DNA of 64,000 nt from Clavibacter zhangzhiyongii. GTDB taxonomy: Bacteria; Actinomycetota; Actinomycetes; Actinomycetales; Microbacteriaceae. The DNA lies in the NCBI RefSeq assembly GCF_014775655.1, contig NZ_CP061274.1, forward strand, positions 1,922,001 to 1,986,000, written 5' to 3'. The notes beneath the pieces are model-generated. The model worked only from the letters and a program-made list of their open reading frames with translations, searched no databases and was not told where the DNA came from. Of the stretch, positions 40,501-49,912 are shown in pieces (position 1 is the first letter of the stretch; each line of letters opens with the position of its first letter). The translations under genes and the position numbers were made by a program.

Positions 40501-41085
40501 GAGGCCGTGGTCCATGATCTCGCAGAAGTAGTTGCCCGCCCCGAAGATGTCGCGGTAGTCGCTCGCGGCCTTGACGGCCTCGTCGTACTGGCCGAGGCGC
40601 AGACGCGTCTGCACCTCGCCCGACGGGCAGCCCGTGGTGGCGATGAGGCCCTTCGCGTACGTGCTGAGGAGCTCGCGGTCCATGCGCGGCTTGAAGTAGT
40701 AGCCCTCGAGCGACGCGCGCGACGACAGGCGGAAGAGGTTGTGCATCCCCTCCGTGGTCTCGGCGAGCATCGTGAGGTGCGTGTAGGCGCCGGATCCGGA
40801 GACGTCGTCCCGCCCGCCGTCGCCCCAGCGGACGCGCGTGCGATCCCCGCGATGCGTGCCCGGCGTGATGTAGGCCTCGGTGCCGATGATGGGCTTCACG
40901 CCCGCGGCCTTCGCCTGCTTCCAGAAGTCGAACGCGCCGAACACGTTGCCGTGGTCGGTGATGGCGACGGCGGGCATCTGCTGCTCCGCGGCGGCCTGCA
41001 CGAGCGGCCCCACGCGGGCCGCCCCGTCGAGCATCGAGTACTCGCTGTGGACGTGGAGGTGGACGAACGAGTCGTTGCGGGGCAC
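37573..41085 (-). CDS. dnaE: DNA polymerase III subunit alpha
   Basis: Replicative polymerase catalytic subunit (1170 residues, DnaE1 type). It opens with the PHP domain motif FVHLHVHSEYSMLDG, contains the catalytic aspartates in SMPDFDVDFDD (about residue 410) plus a third in the palm, a helix-hairpin-helix region, an OB-fold near residue 1000 (TVTLAGLLTSVQHRTA) and a C-terminal domain ending in NCLG. The GTG at 41085 lacks an obvious strong Shine-Dalgarno. It is 78 bp downstream of rluD. Confidence 0.97.
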   Translation of the reverse strand: MPRNDSFVHLHVHSEYSMLDGAARVGPLVQAAAEQQMPAVAITDHGNVFGAFDFWKQAKAAGVKPIIGTEAYITPGTHRGDRTRVRWGDGGRDDVSGSGAYTHLTMLAETTEGMHNLFRLSSRASLEGYYFKPRMDRELLSTYAKGLIATTGCPSGEVQTRLRLGQYDEAVKAASDYRDIFGAGNYFCEIMDHGLGIERRIMSDLLRLAKDLDLPLVATNDLHYTHEHDATSHAALLCVQSGTTLDDPNRFKFDADEFYLKTAQQMRHLFRDHQEACDNTLLIAERCDVQFNESANYMPRYPVPEGESEQTWFVKEVERGLVRRYPRGFSDDVRKRADYEVGVIAQMGFPGYFLVVADFIAWSRENGIRVGPGRGSGAGSMVAYAMGITDLDPLQHGLLFERFLNPDRVSMPDFDVDFDDRRRGEVIRYVTDKYGDERVAQIVTYGTIKAKQALKDSSRVLGYPFSMGDKLTKAMPPAIMGKDIPLSGILDTDHPRYREAGDFREVLAMDPEAQKVFETAQGIENLKRQWGVHAAGVIMSSEPLIDIIPIMKREQDGQIVTQFDYPACESLGLIKMDFLGLRNLTIIDDALNNIESNRGERLVLEDLGLDDQGAYDLLARGDTLGVFQLDGGPMRSLLRMMKPDNFEDISAVIALYRPGPMGANSHTNYALRKNGLQEITPIHPELEEPLREVLGTTHGLIVYQEQVMSVAQKLAGFTLAQADLLRRAMGKKKKSELDKQFAGFSQGMIDNGYSMAAVKALWDILLPFSDYAFNKAHSAAYGVVSYWTAYLKAHYPAEYMAALLTSVGDSKDKMALYLNECRRMGIKVLPPDVNESIGFFAAAGSDIRFGLGAVRNVGANVVEALRGARTEQGAFESFDDFLKKVPLPVANKRTVESLIKAGAFDSLGDTRRALLEVHEGMIDASVSDKRAAMNGQVGFDFDSLWDEPQHARKVPERPEWAKRDKLAFEREMLGLYVSDHPLAGLEIPLAKLASTGIAELLATDASMDGETVTLAGLLTSVQHRTARNSGNQYGMVQLEDFGGEITCMFMGKAYQEFAPALQGDTVVVIRGRVSTRDDGMNIHAFSMFQPDLGQSLGSGPLLISLAENRATTETVMGLNDVLIRHSGDTEVRLQLVKGDSGRVFEIPYPVTVSADLYGELKSLLGPNCLG

Positions 41086-41162
41086 GGGTCTCTTCTACTG
41101 GTCGTGGCTGCGGTCTGGCCATCATAGGCAGGCCGCGGGAGGCCTCTCGGGCGTGTCGGGCG

Positions 41163-42080
41163 TCAGTCGCGCAGACGCGAGAGCGCGCGCTCCAGGTCGG
41201 CCGGGTACGTGCTCGAGAACGACGCGCGGTCGCCCGTGGCGGGGTGCGTGATCTCCAGCCGCATCGCGTGCAGCCACTGCCGGTGCAGGTCCAGCTGCGC
41301 GGAGATCGTGGGGTCGGCGCCGTACATGGCGTCGCCGACGCAGGGGTGCCGCTGCGCCGCCATGTGCACGCGGATCTGGTGGGTGCGGCCGGTCTCGAGG
41401 TGCACCTCGAGCAGGGCCGCCCGCGGGAACGCCTCGAGCGTCTCGTAGTGCGTGACCGAGGGCTTGCCGTCGGCGGTGACCGCGAACTTCCAGTCGCTGC
41501 GCGGGTGCCGGCCGATGGGCGCGTCGATGGTGCCGGCGAGCGGATCCGGGTGCCCCTGGACGACCGCGTGGTAGATCTTCTCGACCTCCCGGTCGTGGAA
41601 CTGCCGCTTCAGCTCGGTGTACGCGCGCTCCGTCTTCGCGACGACCATCAGGCCGCTGGTGCCCGCGTCGAGCCGGTGCACGATGCCCTGCCGCTCCTCG
41701 GCACCCGAGGTGCTGAGGCGGAATCCGGCGGCGGCCAGCGCGCCGAGCACGGTCGGCCCGGTCCATCCCACGCTGGGGTGCGCGGCGACGCCGACGGGCT
41801 TGTCGACCACGACGATGTCGTCGTCGTCGTGCACGATGCCGAGGTCGGGCACCGCGAGCGGCACGACCGACGGCTCCTGCCGCGGCTGCCAGCTGACGGC
41901 GAGCATGGATCCGGCCACCAGCCGGTCGGACTTGCCGGCCTCGCGGCCGTCCTGCGTCACGCCGCCGGCCTCGGCGACCTCCGCCGCGAAGCTGCGCGAG
42001 AAGCCGAGGAGGCGGGCGAGGCCCGCGTCGACGCGCTGGCCGTCGAGCCCGTCGGGGACGGGGAGGGTGCGGTGCTCCAT
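41163..42080 (-). CDS. rluD: 23S rRNA pseudouridine synthase of the RluD/RluA family
   Basis: Converts uridine to pseudouridine in rRNA, likely positions 1911/1915/1917 if it is the RluD ortholog. The 305-residue protein has an N-terminal S4-like RNA-binding domain ([16 protein letters not shown]), and the catalytic motif [18 protein letters not shown] with the catalytic Asp near residue 140. [13 protein letters not shown] follows. In many relatives lspA lies directly upstream; here a long hairpin does. Confidence 0.93.
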   Translation of the reverse strand: MEHRTLPVPDGLDGQRVDAGLARLLGFSRSFAAEVAEAGGVTQDGREAGKSDRLVAGSMLAVSWQPRQEPSVVPLAVPDLGIVHDDDDIVVVDKPVGVAAHPSVGWTGPTVLGALAAAGFRLSTSGAEERQGIVHRLDAGTSGLMVVAKTERAYTELKRQFHDREVEKIYHAVVQGHPDPLAGTIDAPIGRHPRSDWKFAVTADGKPSVTHYETLEAFPRAALLEVHLETGRTHQIRVHMAAQRHPCVGDAMYGADPTISAQLDLHRQWLHAMRLEITHPATGDRASFSSTYPADLERALSRLRD

Positions 42081-42143
42081 CGGGTGACCTCTTCCGGTGC
42101 GGGTGCGGTGCCGGCGGGCGGCGGGTGCGGGCCGCGCGAACGA

Positions 42144-42198
42144 CGACGGCGACGCGGGACCCCGTGGCTCCGAGGAGCCGGGTCCCGCGTCGCCGTCG
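42144..42198. terminator. Long perfect hairpin after divIVA
   Basis: A perfect 19-bp stem (42144-42162 with 42180-42198) encloses a smaller 5-bp stem (GGCTC/GAGCC). It lies 21 nt after the divIVA stop and about 64 nt before rluD. No U-tract. The flanking 42081-42143 has no gene. Confidence 0.7.
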
Positions 42199-42218
42199 GG
42201 CGCGCGGGTGGTGCGGTG

Positions 42219-42875
42219 CTAGTTGCCGAACGAGGCGGTGGCGGGCGCCTCGCTGGAACCGGACGCGTCCAGCTCGCGGAGCTGGCCCTCGATGTAGCCC
42301 TTGAGCTTGGTGCGGTACTCGCGCTCGAACGTGCGGAGCTCGTCGATGCGGCCCTCGAGGACCTGGCGCTCCTTCTCGAGGACGGCGGTCTTCGAGCGCT
42401 GCTCGGCCTCGGCCTCGGCGGCGATGCGGGCCGCGGTGGCGTGCGCCTCGGCGACGAGCGCGTCGCGCTTCTCGACGCCCTCGCGGACGTGCTCCTCGTG
42501 GAGCTTGCGGGCGAGCTTCAGGAGGCTGCTGGTGCTGCTGGTCTCGTCGTCCTCGTCGACCGCGGGAGCCTGCGCCGCGACGGGGGCCGGGGCAGGCTCG
42601 GGCTCGGGCTCGGGGGTGGGCTCGGGCTCGGCGACGACGGGCGCCTGCTCGACCGCGGCGGGCGCGGGAGCGGGGGTGTCGATGACCGTGGTCGCGGCGG
42701 GGGCGGACTCGCCGGACGAGAGGCGCTGACGCAGCTCCTCGTTCTCCTGGTGGAGGCGGCGCAGCTCGACGACCACCTCGTCGAGGAAGTCGTCGACCTC
42801 GTCCTGGTCGTATCCCTCGCGGAACTTGGTCGGCTGGAAACGCTTGTTGACGACGTCTTCAGGAGTGAGAGCCAT
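42219..42875 (-). CDS. divIVA: DivIVA/Wag31 polar growth and division protein
   Basis: Coiled-coil scaffold that marks poles and septa and directs peripheral cell-wall growth. The 218-residue protein starts MALTPEDVVNKRFQPTKFR with the membrane-binding DivIVA domain (to about residue 60: GYDQDEVDDFLDEVV). An acidic Pro/Glu/Ala-rich linker (about 75-115) separates it from a second coiled coil (about 128-205). AAAAGAGGTGG upstream supports the ATG at 42875. A TAGCGT -10 on minus at 42952-42947 would give a leader of about 64 nt. Confidence 0.95.
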   Translation of the reverse strand: MALTPEDVVNKRFQPTKFREGYDQDEVDDFLDEVVVELRRLHQENEELRQRLSSGESAPAATTVIDTPAPAPAAVEQAPVVAEPEPTPEPEPEPAPAPVAAQAPAVDEDDETSSTSSLLKLARKLHEEHVREGVEKRDALVAEAHATAARIAAEAEAEQRSKTAVLEKERQVLEGRIDELRTFEREYRTKLKGYIEGQLRELDASGSSEAPATASFGN

Positions 42876-42946
42876 GGCCTGCCACCTCTTTTGTGCATAG
42901 AGCGGGGTCCGCGAGCGGACGGGGATTCGGGACAACGTGCGCCTCA

Positions 42947-42952
42947 ACGCTA
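42947..42952 (-). promoter_or_regulatory. Candidate divIVA -10 element
   Basis: TAGCGT on the minus strand 71 nt before the divIVA start codon, in the spacer after yggT. It suggests divIVA can be transcribed on its own. No -35 is clear. Confidence 0.4.
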
Positions 42953-43011
42953 CCAGCGGATCGCATCGGTCCGGGGACCGGATGGCGGATCGGCGGACGG
43001 AGGGCGGGGCC

Positions 43012-43311
43012 TCAGCGCACCAGGCCGCCGACGACGTTGAACAGGATGATGGCGACGAGCATCGTGATCATCCAGCCGAAGTCGATCGCGACCGGGCCGA
43101 GCCGCAGCGGCGGGATCAGCCGACGGACGAAGCCGATGGGCGGGTCGGTGACCGTGTACGAGGCCTCCGCGACGATGAGCATCGCGCCGCGCGGACGCCA
43201 CTGCCGCGAGAGCGACTGGACCAGGTCGAGGACGAAGCGGCCCCACATGCAGATGAGGAACGCCAGGAGGGCGAACCACAGGACGGTGGCGACGATGTTG
43301 ACGATGATCAC
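43012..43311 (-). CDS. YggT-family membrane protein
   Basis: A 99-residue protein with two YggT halves: membrane helix near 5-25 (ATVLWFALLAFLICMW), conserved TDPPIGFVRRLIPPLR loop, and a second helix near 75-95. The family sits next to sepF and divIVA in Gram-positives and is associated with division or envelope assembly, function unproven. Start GTG 43311 is chosen because CATACT (43324-43319) ends 7 nt before it, a leaderless arrangement; GTG 43317 would add two residues. Confidence 0.87.
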   Translation of the reverse strand: MIIVNIVATVLWFALLAFLICMWGRFVLDLVQSLSRQWRPRGAMLIVAEASYTVTDPPIGFVRRLIPPLRLGPVAIDFGWMITMLVAIILFNVVGGLVR

Positions 43312-43321
43312 GGACACAAGT

Positions 43322-43361
43322 ATGGCGGGCGTCGATGGGAGGTCCCGTCGACGCCCGCCAT
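43322..43361. terminator. Hairpin between sepF and yggT, overlapping the yggT -10
   Basis: A perfect 14-bp stem (43322-43335 with 43348-43361) with an inner 4-bp stem (GGGA/TCCC). It lies 16 nt after the sepF stop. Its 3' arm on the minus strand shares bases with the CATACT element of yggT. Confidence 0.65.
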
Positions 43362-43377
43362 CGCGGTGCTGGGTGGA

Positions 43378-43881
43378 TCAGCGCCCGAAGAAGGAGGCCT
43401 CGACCTCGGCCTCGGTGGCCGACTGCTCGCCCGAGACGGCGACGTGCGACGGCGAGAGCAGGAAGACCTTGCTCGTGACGCGCTCGATCTTGCCGTAGAG
43501 GCCGATGGACAGGCCGCTCGCGAAGTCGATGAGGCGGCGGGCGTCGTCGTCGGTCATCTGCGAGAGGTTGATGATGACGGGCACCCCCTCGCGGAAGTTC
43601 TCGGCGATGACCTGCGCGTCCTTGTAGGCCTTGGGGTGGACGGTGAGGATCTCGTTCATTTCAGCCGGCGCCGCATTCCTTGTGGTGGTCGAGCTCTTGT
43701 GCAGGGGGGTCACGGGTGCCCGCTTCGCCTGCGGCTGCTGCTGCTGCTGGGGAGCGGGGGCGGGCGCCGGGACGGCCTGCACGGGCGACTGCTGCTGCGC
43801 GGGCTGCTGGCCCTGCTGGTAGTCGAGCTCCTCGTCGGCGAGTCCCAGGTACACCATGGTCTTGCGAAGTGGGTTGGCCAT
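43378..43881 (-). CDS. sepF: Cell division protein SepF
   Basis: Membrane anchor and bundling partner of FtsZ; in actinobacteria without FtsA it is the main tether. The 167-residue protein begins with the amphipathic anchor helix [17 protein letters not shown] Gln/Pro/Ala-rich linker (about 22-50) leads to the SepF core ([17 protein letters not shown] to about residue 150). ATG 43881 is chosen because the anchor helix must be near the N-terminus and AGAGGA precedes it; another in-frame ATG at 43929 overlaps the ylmE stop as TAATG. Confidence 0.92.
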   Translation of the reverse strand: MANPLRKTMVYLGLADEELDYQQGQQPAQQQSPVQAVPAPAPAPQQQQQPQAKRAPVTPLHKSSTTTRNAAPAEMNEILTVHPKAYKDAQVIAENFREGVPVIINLSQMTDDDARRLIDFASGLSIGLYGKIERVTSKVFLLSPSHVAVSGEQSATEAEVEASFFGR

Positions 43882-43928
43882 CATTCCTCTTTCCGGGTCG
43901 GCCTCCGAACCGGACCGCACTGTCGACA

Positions 43929-44660
43929 TTAAGGGCCGCCGGGTCGCTTTCCCGTGATTGCCGATCCGACCCGAAGGTGTGTCGCGCCCTCGAGCAGCGC
44001 CTCGCGGAGGTCGCCGGACATGCCCGCGGAGATGGCCCGCGCGTCCGGCAGGATGCGGCGGACGTCGTCGGAGATCCCGCGCAGGCGCGCGAACGCGCGG
44101 CGGGGCTCCCCGTCGTCGGGGGCGACGGCCATGACGCCGAGGACGCGGATCCCGGCGGCGGCCGCGGCGTGCTCCGCGAGGGCCTCGGCCTCCGCCGGCG
44201 GCACGCCGCCGCGCGCCGGGTCGTCGGTGAGGTTCACCTGGAGGAAGACGCGCGTCTCCTCGGCGTCGGAAACGAGCGCGTCGATGAGCGACGGGCGGTC
44301 GACGGAGTGGATCACGGAGGCGTAGCGCCGCACCTGCCGCGCCTTCTTGCCCTGGAGCTGCCCGACGAAGTGCCAGGCGACGCCCTGCCCCTCCAGCTCG
44401 GCGGCCTTGCCCTGCGCCTCCTGGTGCCGGCTCTCGCCGAGGTCGCGCACGCCGAGGTCGACGAGCGCCCGCAGGAGCGACACGGGCTGGAACTTGGTGA
44501 CGACGATCGTGGTGACCTCGTCGGGGGCGCGACCGGCGTCGCGGATCCCGTCGGCCACCTCCGCCTGCACGGACGCCCACCGCTCGGCGAGGCCGGGGTG
44601 GGCCTCGCCGGGGTGGGCGTCCGACGCGTGCGCGCCGCCGGTCAGCGGAGCGTCGCTCAC
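43929..44660 (-). CDS. YggS/YlmE-family PLP-binding protein
   Basis: A 243-residue PLP-homeostasis protein, a single TIM-barrel domain like the N-terminal half of alanine racemase. The PLP lysine is in [13 protein letters not shown] (about K56); [15 protein letters not shown] and [10 protein letters not shown] are conserved. The N-terminus has an extra His/Ala-rich 20 residues. Its ATG overlaps the ftsZ stop by 4 bp. Confidence 0.9.
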   Translation of the reverse strand: MSDAPLTGGAHASDAHPGEAHPGLAERWASVQAEVADGIRDAGRAPDEVTTIVVTKFQPVSLLRALVDLGVRDLGESRHQEAQGKAAELEGQGVAWHFVGQLQGKKARQVRRYASVIHSVDRPSLIDALVSDAEETRVFLQVNLTDDPARGGVPPAEAEALAEHAAAAAGIRVLGVMAVAPDDGEPRRAFARLRGISDDVRRILPDARAISAGMSGDLREALLEGATHLRVGSAITGKRPGGP

Positions 44661-45796
44661 TTCAGGAAGTCGGGGATGTCCAGGTCGTCGCCGTCGTCCT
44701 CGAACGTCGGGTCGCTGGCCGGGACGGACGCGACGGGCGCCTCCGCCTTGGGGCGCGCGGGCGCCGACTCGACGGCCTCGGGAGCGGCGACCGCTCCCCC
44801 GCCCGCGGCGACGAAGCCGCTGCGGCGGTTCTCGACCTTGGCCGACGGCTCGCCGCCGTCGAAGCCCGCGGCGATGACGGTGACGCGCACCTCGTCGCCG
44901 AGGGTGTCGTCGATGACCGCGCCGAAGATGATGTTGGCCTCGGGGTGCACGGCCTCCTGCACGAGCTTGGCCGCGTCGTTGATCTCGAAGATGCCGAGGT
45001 TCGACCCGCCCTGGATGGAGAGCAGCACGCCGTGGGCGCCCTCGATGCTCGCCTCGAGGAGCGGCGACGCGACGGCCAGCTCGGCCGCCTTGATCGACCG
45101 GTCGGCGCCGCGGGAGGAGCCGATGCCCATGAGCGCGGATCCCGCGCCCTGCATGACCGACTTGACGTCGGCGAAGTCGAGGTTGATGAGGCCCGGGGTC
45201 GTGATGAGGTCGGTGATGCCCTGGACGCCGGCGAGGAGCACCTGGTCGGCGGTCGCGAAGGCCTCGAGCATGCTGATGCCGCGGTCGCTGATCTCCAGCA
45301 GGCGGTCGTTCGGCACGACGATGAGCGTGTCGACCTCGTTCTTCAGCGTCGCGACGCCGAGCTCGGCCTGGGCCGAGCGGCGCTTGCCCTCGAAGCCGAA
45401 CGGCTTCGTGACGACGCCGATGGTGAGCGCGCCGATCGACTTGGCGATGCGCGCCACGACGGGCGCGCCGCCGGTGCCGGTGCCGCCGCCCTCGCCCGCG
45501 GTGACGAAGACCATGTCGGCGCCCGCGAGGGCCTCCTCGATCTCCTCCGCGTGGTCCTCGGCGGCACGACGGCCGACCTCGGGGTCGGCGCCCGCGCCGA
45601 GGCCGCGGGTGATCTCGCGGCCGACGTCGAGCTTGACGTCGGCGTCGCTCATGAGCAGCGCCTGCGCGTCGGTGTTGATCGCGATGAACTCCACGCCCCG
45701 CAGACCGAGCTCGATCATGCGGTTGACGGCGTTGACGCCGCCACCGCCGATGCCGACGACCTTGATGACGGCGAGGTAGTTCTGGTTGTTCGACAC
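44657..45796 (-). CDS. ftsZ: Cell division protein FtsZ
   Basis: Tubulin-like GTPase that forms the division ring. The 379-residue protein shows [16 protein letters not shown] at the N-terminus, the tubulin signature [13 protein letters not shown] near residue 103, and the synergy-loop Asp in [11 protein letters not shown]. The variable Ala/Glu/Pro-rich linker ends in the C-terminal peptide DLDIPDFLK that binds SepF and FtsW. The GTG at 45796 has GGAGG 6 nt upstream. Confidence 0.98.
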   Translation of the reverse strand: MSNNQNYLAVIKVVGIGGGGVNAVNRMIELGLRGVEFIAINTDAQALLMSDADVKLDVGREITRGLGAGADPEVGRRAAEDHAEEIEEALAGADMVFVTAGEGGGTGTGGAPVVARIAKSIGALTIGVVTKPFGFEGKRRSAQAELGVATLKNEVDTLIVVPNDRLLEISDRGISMLEAFATADQVLLAGVQGITDLITTPGLINLDFADVKSVMQGAGSALMGIGSSRGADRSIKAAELAVASPLLEASIEGAHGVLLSIQGGSNLGIFEINDAAKLVQEAVHPEANIIFGAVIDDTLGDEVRVTVIAAGFDGGEPSAKVENRRSGFVAAGGGAVAAPEAVESAPARPKAEAPVASVPASDPTFEDDGDDLDIPDFLK

Positions 45797-45943
45797 GACG
45801 GGCCTCCGCTAGAACCTTCGACCTCCGGTGGAGGCTTAGAGTTTACTCAGTATGCATTTCCTGATCCCGACGTTAGGGGGCTCGGGGTCGGTGCGGCGGC
45901 TCCCGTGCCGCGTGTCGCGAAGCCCGGTCCGTTCCGGGCGGGA
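45797..45943 (-). promoter_or_regulatory. ftsZ upstream region
   Basis: A 147-bp spacer between ftsQ and ftsZ with the -10-like elements TAAACT (45845-45840) and CATACT (45854-45849) on minus and a short inverted repeat CCTCC/GGAGG near 45810-45835. It can supply ftsZ transcription independently of the long mur operon. No gene is visible. Confidence 0.45.
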
Positions 45944-47353
45944 TCAGGGTCCGGCGACGGGCGCGTCGGGCGCGGAGACGTCGTACGAGCCGACGTCGCC
46001 GCGGGCCTTCACGAGCGCCTGCAGCACCTGCGCCTTGTCGGCGGAGCGCTCGCCGCTCCCCCACAGCACCTTCTTGCCGCTGCGGAGGGTGAGCATCACG
46101 TCGTCGGTGGTGTTCGCCTGGATGCTGTCGACCTGCGGCAGGAAGTCCGACGGGAGCGCGATGAGCACGGCGGTGGCCGCCTGGAAGCGCGGGGACGAGA
46201 AGTCGGCGCTGGGCAGGTCGATGAGCGGGTAGCCGTCGGGGCGCGCCGTGGCGCGCTCGATGGTGACGCCCGCGGGGTCGACGAGGTCGAAGCCCGCCCC
46301 GGACTGGATCACGGCGACGGGCGTGCGCTCGACGATGCGGATCACGAGGGTCGACGGCGGGCGGCTCTCGGTGCTGTAGCTGCGGATGAGGGGGAACGCC
46401 CGGAGCTCGTCGCCGACGCGGTCGAGGTCGACGAGCGGGAGCGGCGTGCCGACCTGGTCGGACAGCGCGGCCTGGATGCTCCCCGGCGACACGCGGTCGG
46501 CGCCCTCGACCTCGACGGTGCGCAGGGCGAGCAGCGGCGAGTAGACGGCGATGCCGACGACGAGCGCGAGGACGAGGAAGGCCCCGAGCGCGCCGAGGAG
46601 ACCGGCGCGGCGGCGACGCGCCCGCTGCGTGAAGCGGCGCACCTCCTGGCGCTCGTACCGCTGGCGCTCGCGGCGGGCGCGGCGCAGCTGCCGGCGCGCC
46701 TCCGCGTCGCCCGTGGTGGCGCTGGCGGGACGCGCCGGCCGATGCGCACGGGGGGTCGGCTCGCCGTCGCCCTCCGCGTGGGTGCGTCGGCGCAGGGGAC
46801 GCGCGGCGGCAGCGGCTCCCGCGGTCTCCGCGGCGCCGCGCGCACGGCGGCCCAGGCGTCCGGCGAGGCCGCCCGGGCGCGCGGCGGCGGGCTCCCGCCC
46901 GGTGCTCGGGGCGGGGGGCGCCGTGACAGGGGCCTGCGCGAGGTGCGGGAGGACGATCGGCTCGGTGTCCGGCTCGTCGTCGTCGCGCCAGTCGGCGCGG
47001 GGTCGCGGTGCGGCGGGCGGCGGGGTGCTCGGCCGGGCGGGGGCGCCGGTCCCGGTGCCGGTGCGAGGAGCGGGCGGGGGCGTCACGGGCCGCGGCGTCA
47101 CCGGCCGCGGCGTCACCGGGCGCGGGGTCGTCGGCCGCGGGGTCGCCGGACGCTGCGGGCTCGCCGCAGGCGGCCGGGTCGTGGCCGGCTCGGAGCGGGA
47201 CGACGCCGGCTCCGAGCGGGGCGGCGCGGCGGGCGGGGTGGCCGGCCGGGATCCGCGGCGACGGGAAGGCGGGGCGTCGGCGCCGTCCGCGGGCGCGTCC
47301 GACGCCGGCTGCCGCGGGACCCGGGGCCGGTCGAAGCCCTCGGGCCGCTTCAC
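45944..47353 (-). CDS. ftsQ: Cell division protein FtsQ with long Pro-rich N-terminus
   Basis: Bitopic divisome protein. The 469-residue protein is far longer than typical FtsQ (about 250-320) because of a cytoplasmic Pro/Ala/Arg-rich region (about 1-235), including four near-repeats of TPRPV/T. It then has one membrane helix ([21 protein letters not shown]), a POTRA domain ([18 protein letters not shown]) and the FtsQ beta domain ([15 protein letters not shown]). The GTG at 47353 overlaps the murC stop as GTGA. Confidence 0.88.
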   Translation of the reverse strand: MKRPEGFDRPRVPRQPASDAPADGADAPPSRRRGSRPATPPAAPPRSEPASSRSEPATTRPPAASPQRPATPRPTTPRPVTPRPVTPRPVTPPPAPRTGTGTGAPARPSTPPPAAPRPRADWRDDDEPDTEPIVLPHLAQAPVTAPPAPSTGREPAAARPGGLAGRLGRRARGAAETAGAAAAARPLRRRTHAEGDGEPTPRAHRPARPASATTGDAEARRQLRRARRERQRYERQEVRRFTQRARRRRAGLLGALGAFLVLALVVGIAVYSPLLALRTVEVEGADRVSPGSIQAALSDQVGTPLPLVDLDRVGDELRAFPLIRSYSTESRPPSTLVIRIVERTPVAVIQSGAGFDLVDPAGVTIERATARPDGYPLIDLPSADFSSPRFQAATAVLIALPSDFLPQVDSIQANTTDDVMLTLRSGKKVLWGSGERSADKAQVLQALVKARGDVGSYDVSAPDAPVAGP

Positions 47354-48771
47354 TCGCCGGGCCGGGGGGACGCGGCGGGGTCGGCCGGGCGCGCGAGAGC
47401 GTCGACCACCTGCGGGATGATCCGGTAGACGTCGCCGCAGCTGAGGGTCACGATGAAGTCGCCGTCCCGGGCGATCCCGGCGGCGCGGTCGGCGGCCGCC
47501 TGCCAGTCGGGGAGGTAGTCGACGCGGGTCGCGTCGGCGAAGCGCTCGGAGACGAGGGCGCCCGTGACGCCGGGGATGGGGTCCTCGCGCGCGCCGAACA
47601 CGTCGAGGACGATCGTGTGGTCGGCCAGCTCCTCGTAGACGCGCGCGAAATCGCCCGCCATCATCTGCGTGCGGCTGTAGAGGTGCGGCTGGTGGACGGC
47701 GATGATGCGGCCGGATCCGACGACCGTGCGGGCGGCCTCGAGGGCCGCGCGGACCTCGGTCGGGTGATGCGCGTAGTCGTCGTAGACGCTCACGCCGCGC
47801 ACCTCCGCGTGCAGCTCGAAGCGGCGGCCGGTGCCCGTGAAGCCGGCGAGGCCCCCGACGGCGTCGTCGGGATCCACGCCGAGGCCGACGAGCACGGCGT
47901 AGGCGCCGGCCGCGTTGATCGCGTTGTGGCGGCCGGGGACGCGGAGCGCCGCGCGGCGCGCGACGCCCTCGTGGGTGATCGTGAAGGCGACGGGGCCGTC
48001 GGTGACGATGTCGGAGATGCGGACGTCGGCCGCCGGGTCCTCCCCGAAGGTGACGATGCGGCCCTCGATGCGCGCGGTGACGCGACGCGCGCCCGGGTCG
48101 TCGCTCGAGATGACGACGAGCTCCGAGGCGGCGCTCGCGAAGCGGACGAACGCGTCGTCGAACGCCTCGTGCGATCCGTAGTGGTCGAGGTGGTCGGCGT
48201 CGACGTTGGTGATGAGCGCGACCGCGGTGTCGTAGAGGAGGAAGGACCCGTCGGACTCGTCGGCCTCGACGACGAAGAGCTCCTCGGATCCGGGGGCGCT
48301 CGAGACCCCCAGCCCGCCGATCACGCCGCCGTTGACGAACGACGGGTCGCGGCCGGCCTCGAGGAGCGCGGTGACGATCATGCCGGTGGACGTGGTCTTG
48401 CCGTGCGCGCCCGCGACGGCGACGAGGCGCTGGCCGCTGATCAGCCAGGCGAGCGCCTGCGAGCGGTGCAGGATCGGCAGGCCCCGCTCCTTCGCGAGCA
48501 CGTACTCGGGGTTGTCCTGCCACAGCGCGCCCGTGACGACGAGCGCCTCGGCGTAGCCCACGTGCCGGGCGTCGTGCCCCACGTGGATCTCGGCGCCGAG
48601 CTCCCGGAGGGCCTGGACGGCGTCGGAGTCGCGGGAGTCGGATCCGGTGACGCGGTGGCCGGCGGCGAGGAACAGCCGGGCGATGCCGCTCATGCCGGAC
48701 CCGCCGATGCCCACGAAGTGGACGCGGCCGAGCTCGGTCGGGATGTCCATGGTCAGGTCGGGTGCGATCAC
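47350..48771 (-). CDS. murC: UDP-N-acetylmuramate--amino acid ligase MurC
   Basis: Adds the first amino acid of the peptidoglycan stem. The 473-residue protein has [15 protein letters not shown] near residue 20, the ATP loop [14 protein letters not shown] near 115, and [14 protein letters not shown]. In Microbacteriaceae with B-type peptidoglycan this residue is glycine instead of L-alanine; sequence alone does not show which is used. GGAG lies 7 nt before the GTG at 48771. Confidence 0.96.
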   Translation of the reverse strand: MIAPDLTMDIPTELGRVHFVGIGGSGMSGIARLFLAAGHRVTGSDSRDSDAVQALRELGAEIHVGHDARHVGYAEALVVTGALWQDNPEYVLAKERGLPILHRSQALAWLISGQRLVAVAGAHGKTTSTGMIVTALLEAGRDPSFVNGGVIGGLGVSSAPGSEELFVVEADESDGSFLLYDTAVALITNVDADHLDHYGSHEAFDDAFVRFASAASELVVISSDDPGARRVTARIEGRIVTFGEDPAADVRISDIVTDGPVAFTITHEGVARRAALRVPGRHNAINAAGAYAVLVGLGVDPDDAVGGLAGFTGTGRRFELHAEVRGVSVYDDYAHHPTEVRAALEAARTVVGSGRIIAVHQPHLYSRTQMMAGDFARVYEELADHTIVLDVFGAREDPIPGVTGALVSERFADATRVDYLPDWQAAADRAAGIARDGDFIVTLSCGDVYRIIPQVVDALARPADPAASPRPGE

Positions 48772-48811
48772 GTGCGGTCTCCTCGGGAGGGTGGGTGGCG
48801 GGCGGCGGCGG

Positions 48812-49912
48812 TCAGCGCCGGGCGCCGGGCCGGGACGGGCGGGCGACGAGGGCGTCGCGGACGAGGTCGGCCATGCGGGCGGCGCCGTCGCGCGCGCCGA
48901 CGGACGCCGCGGCCTCGGACATACGCGCGAGCGCGGCCGGGTCGGACAGGAGCGGGAGCACGTGCGCGAGCACCCAGTCGGGCGTGAAGGACGCGTCGGC
49001 CACGACGATCCCGCCGCCGGCCGCGACCACGCCGCGGACGTTGACGGCCTGCTCGCCGTTGCCGACCGGGTACGGCACGTAGACCGCGGGGACGCCCACG
49101 GCCGTGAGCTCGGAGAGCGCGCCCGCGCCGGCGCGGGAGACGACGAGGTCGGCGGCCGCGATGGCGAGCTCCATCCGGTCGGAGTAGCCGACCACGTGGT
49201 AGCGCTCGACGCCCGGGTCGGTGAACTCCTGGGCGCCGCCGACGATGTGCAGGATCTGCGCGCCGGTGGCGGTGATGCGCTCGGCCACCTGCACGACCGT
49301 GCGGTTGAGGCTGCGGGCGCCCGTGGATCCGCCCGTGACGAGGAGCGTCGGCCGGTCGGCGTCGAGGCCGAGCTCGGCGCGCGCGGCGGCGCGGACGGTC
49401 TCCCGGTCGAGGGTCGCGATCTCGCGGCGGAGCGGCATGCCGACGACCCGGGCGCGCGGGAGGACGGTGTCGGGGAACGTGATGCCCACCGCGGTGGCGA
49501 CGCGGGCACCGAGCCGGTTGGCGAGCCCGGGCGACGCGTTCGCCTCGTGCACGACGACGGGGACGCCCGAGCGGCGGGCGGCGAGGTAGGCGGGCGCGGC
49601 CGCGTAGCCGCCGAAGCCGACGACCACGTCGATGCCGCGCTCGGCGATCATGCGGCGGATCCGGCCGACGGCCCGCGCGAAGGCCGGCGCGAAGCGCACC
49701 GCGGCGCCGTCCGGCCGGCGCGGGAACGGCAGGCGCGCGATGGTGAGCAGCTCGTAGCCGCGGGCCGGGACGAGGCGCGCCTCGAGCCCTTCGCGCGTGC
49801 CGAGCACGAGGATCGTCGACTCCGGCTCGCGGGCGCGCAGCTCGTCGGCGACGGCGAGCAGCGGGTTGACGTGCCCCGCGGTGCCGCCGCCCGCGAGCAG
49901 GTAGACCGTCAC
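48812..49912 (-). CDS. murG: UDP-GlcNAc--undecaprenyl-PP-MurNAc-peptide transferase MurG
   Basis: Makes lipid II from lipid I at the inner membrane face. The 366-residue GT-B enzyme has the glycine-rich loop [43 protein letters not shown] and the UDP-GlcNAc motif [24 protein letters not shown] region. The GTG at 49912 overlaps the ftsW stop as GTGA. murC follows after 40 nt. Confidence 0.96.
   Translation of the reverse strand: MTVYLLAGGGTAGHVNPLLAVADELRAREPESTILVLGTREGLEARLVPARGYELLTIARLPFPRRPDGAAVRFAPAFARAVGRIRRMIAERGIDVVVGFGGYAAAPAYLAARRSGVPVVVHEANASPGLANRLGARVATAVGITFPDTVLPRARVVGMPLRREIATLDRETVRAAARAELGLDADRPTLLVTGGSTGARSLNRTVVQVAERITATGAQILHIVGGAQEFTDPGVERYHVVGYSDRMELAIAAADLVVSRAGAGALSELTAVGVPAVYVPYPVGNGEQAVNVRGVVAAGGGIVVADASFTPDWVLAHVLPLLSDPAALARMSEAAASVGARDGAARMADLVRDALVARPSRPGARR

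Noticed and set aside
36610-41127. A 1505-codon frame antisense to dnaE, plus long alternative minus frames
   Set aside because: DnaE is full-length with PHP and polymerase motifs. The other frames lack any recognisable domain and have the composition of shadow frames.
42590-42640. Repeat-rich segment in divIVA as a mobile-element scar
   Set aside because: It is a Pro/Glu linker coded by repetitive GC-rich codons in a normal DivIVA protein, with no target duplications.
43882-43929. Alternative sepF start at 43929 overlapping the ylmE stop as TAATG
   Set aside because: It would place 16 polar residues before the N-terminal amphipathic membrane anchor that must be near the terminus; the ATG at 43881 has AGAGGA.
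47080-47160. CRISPR-like repeated units
   Set aside because: They are imperfect in-frame 12-15 bp repeats coding for TPRPV in FtsQ, with no spacers and no cas genes.
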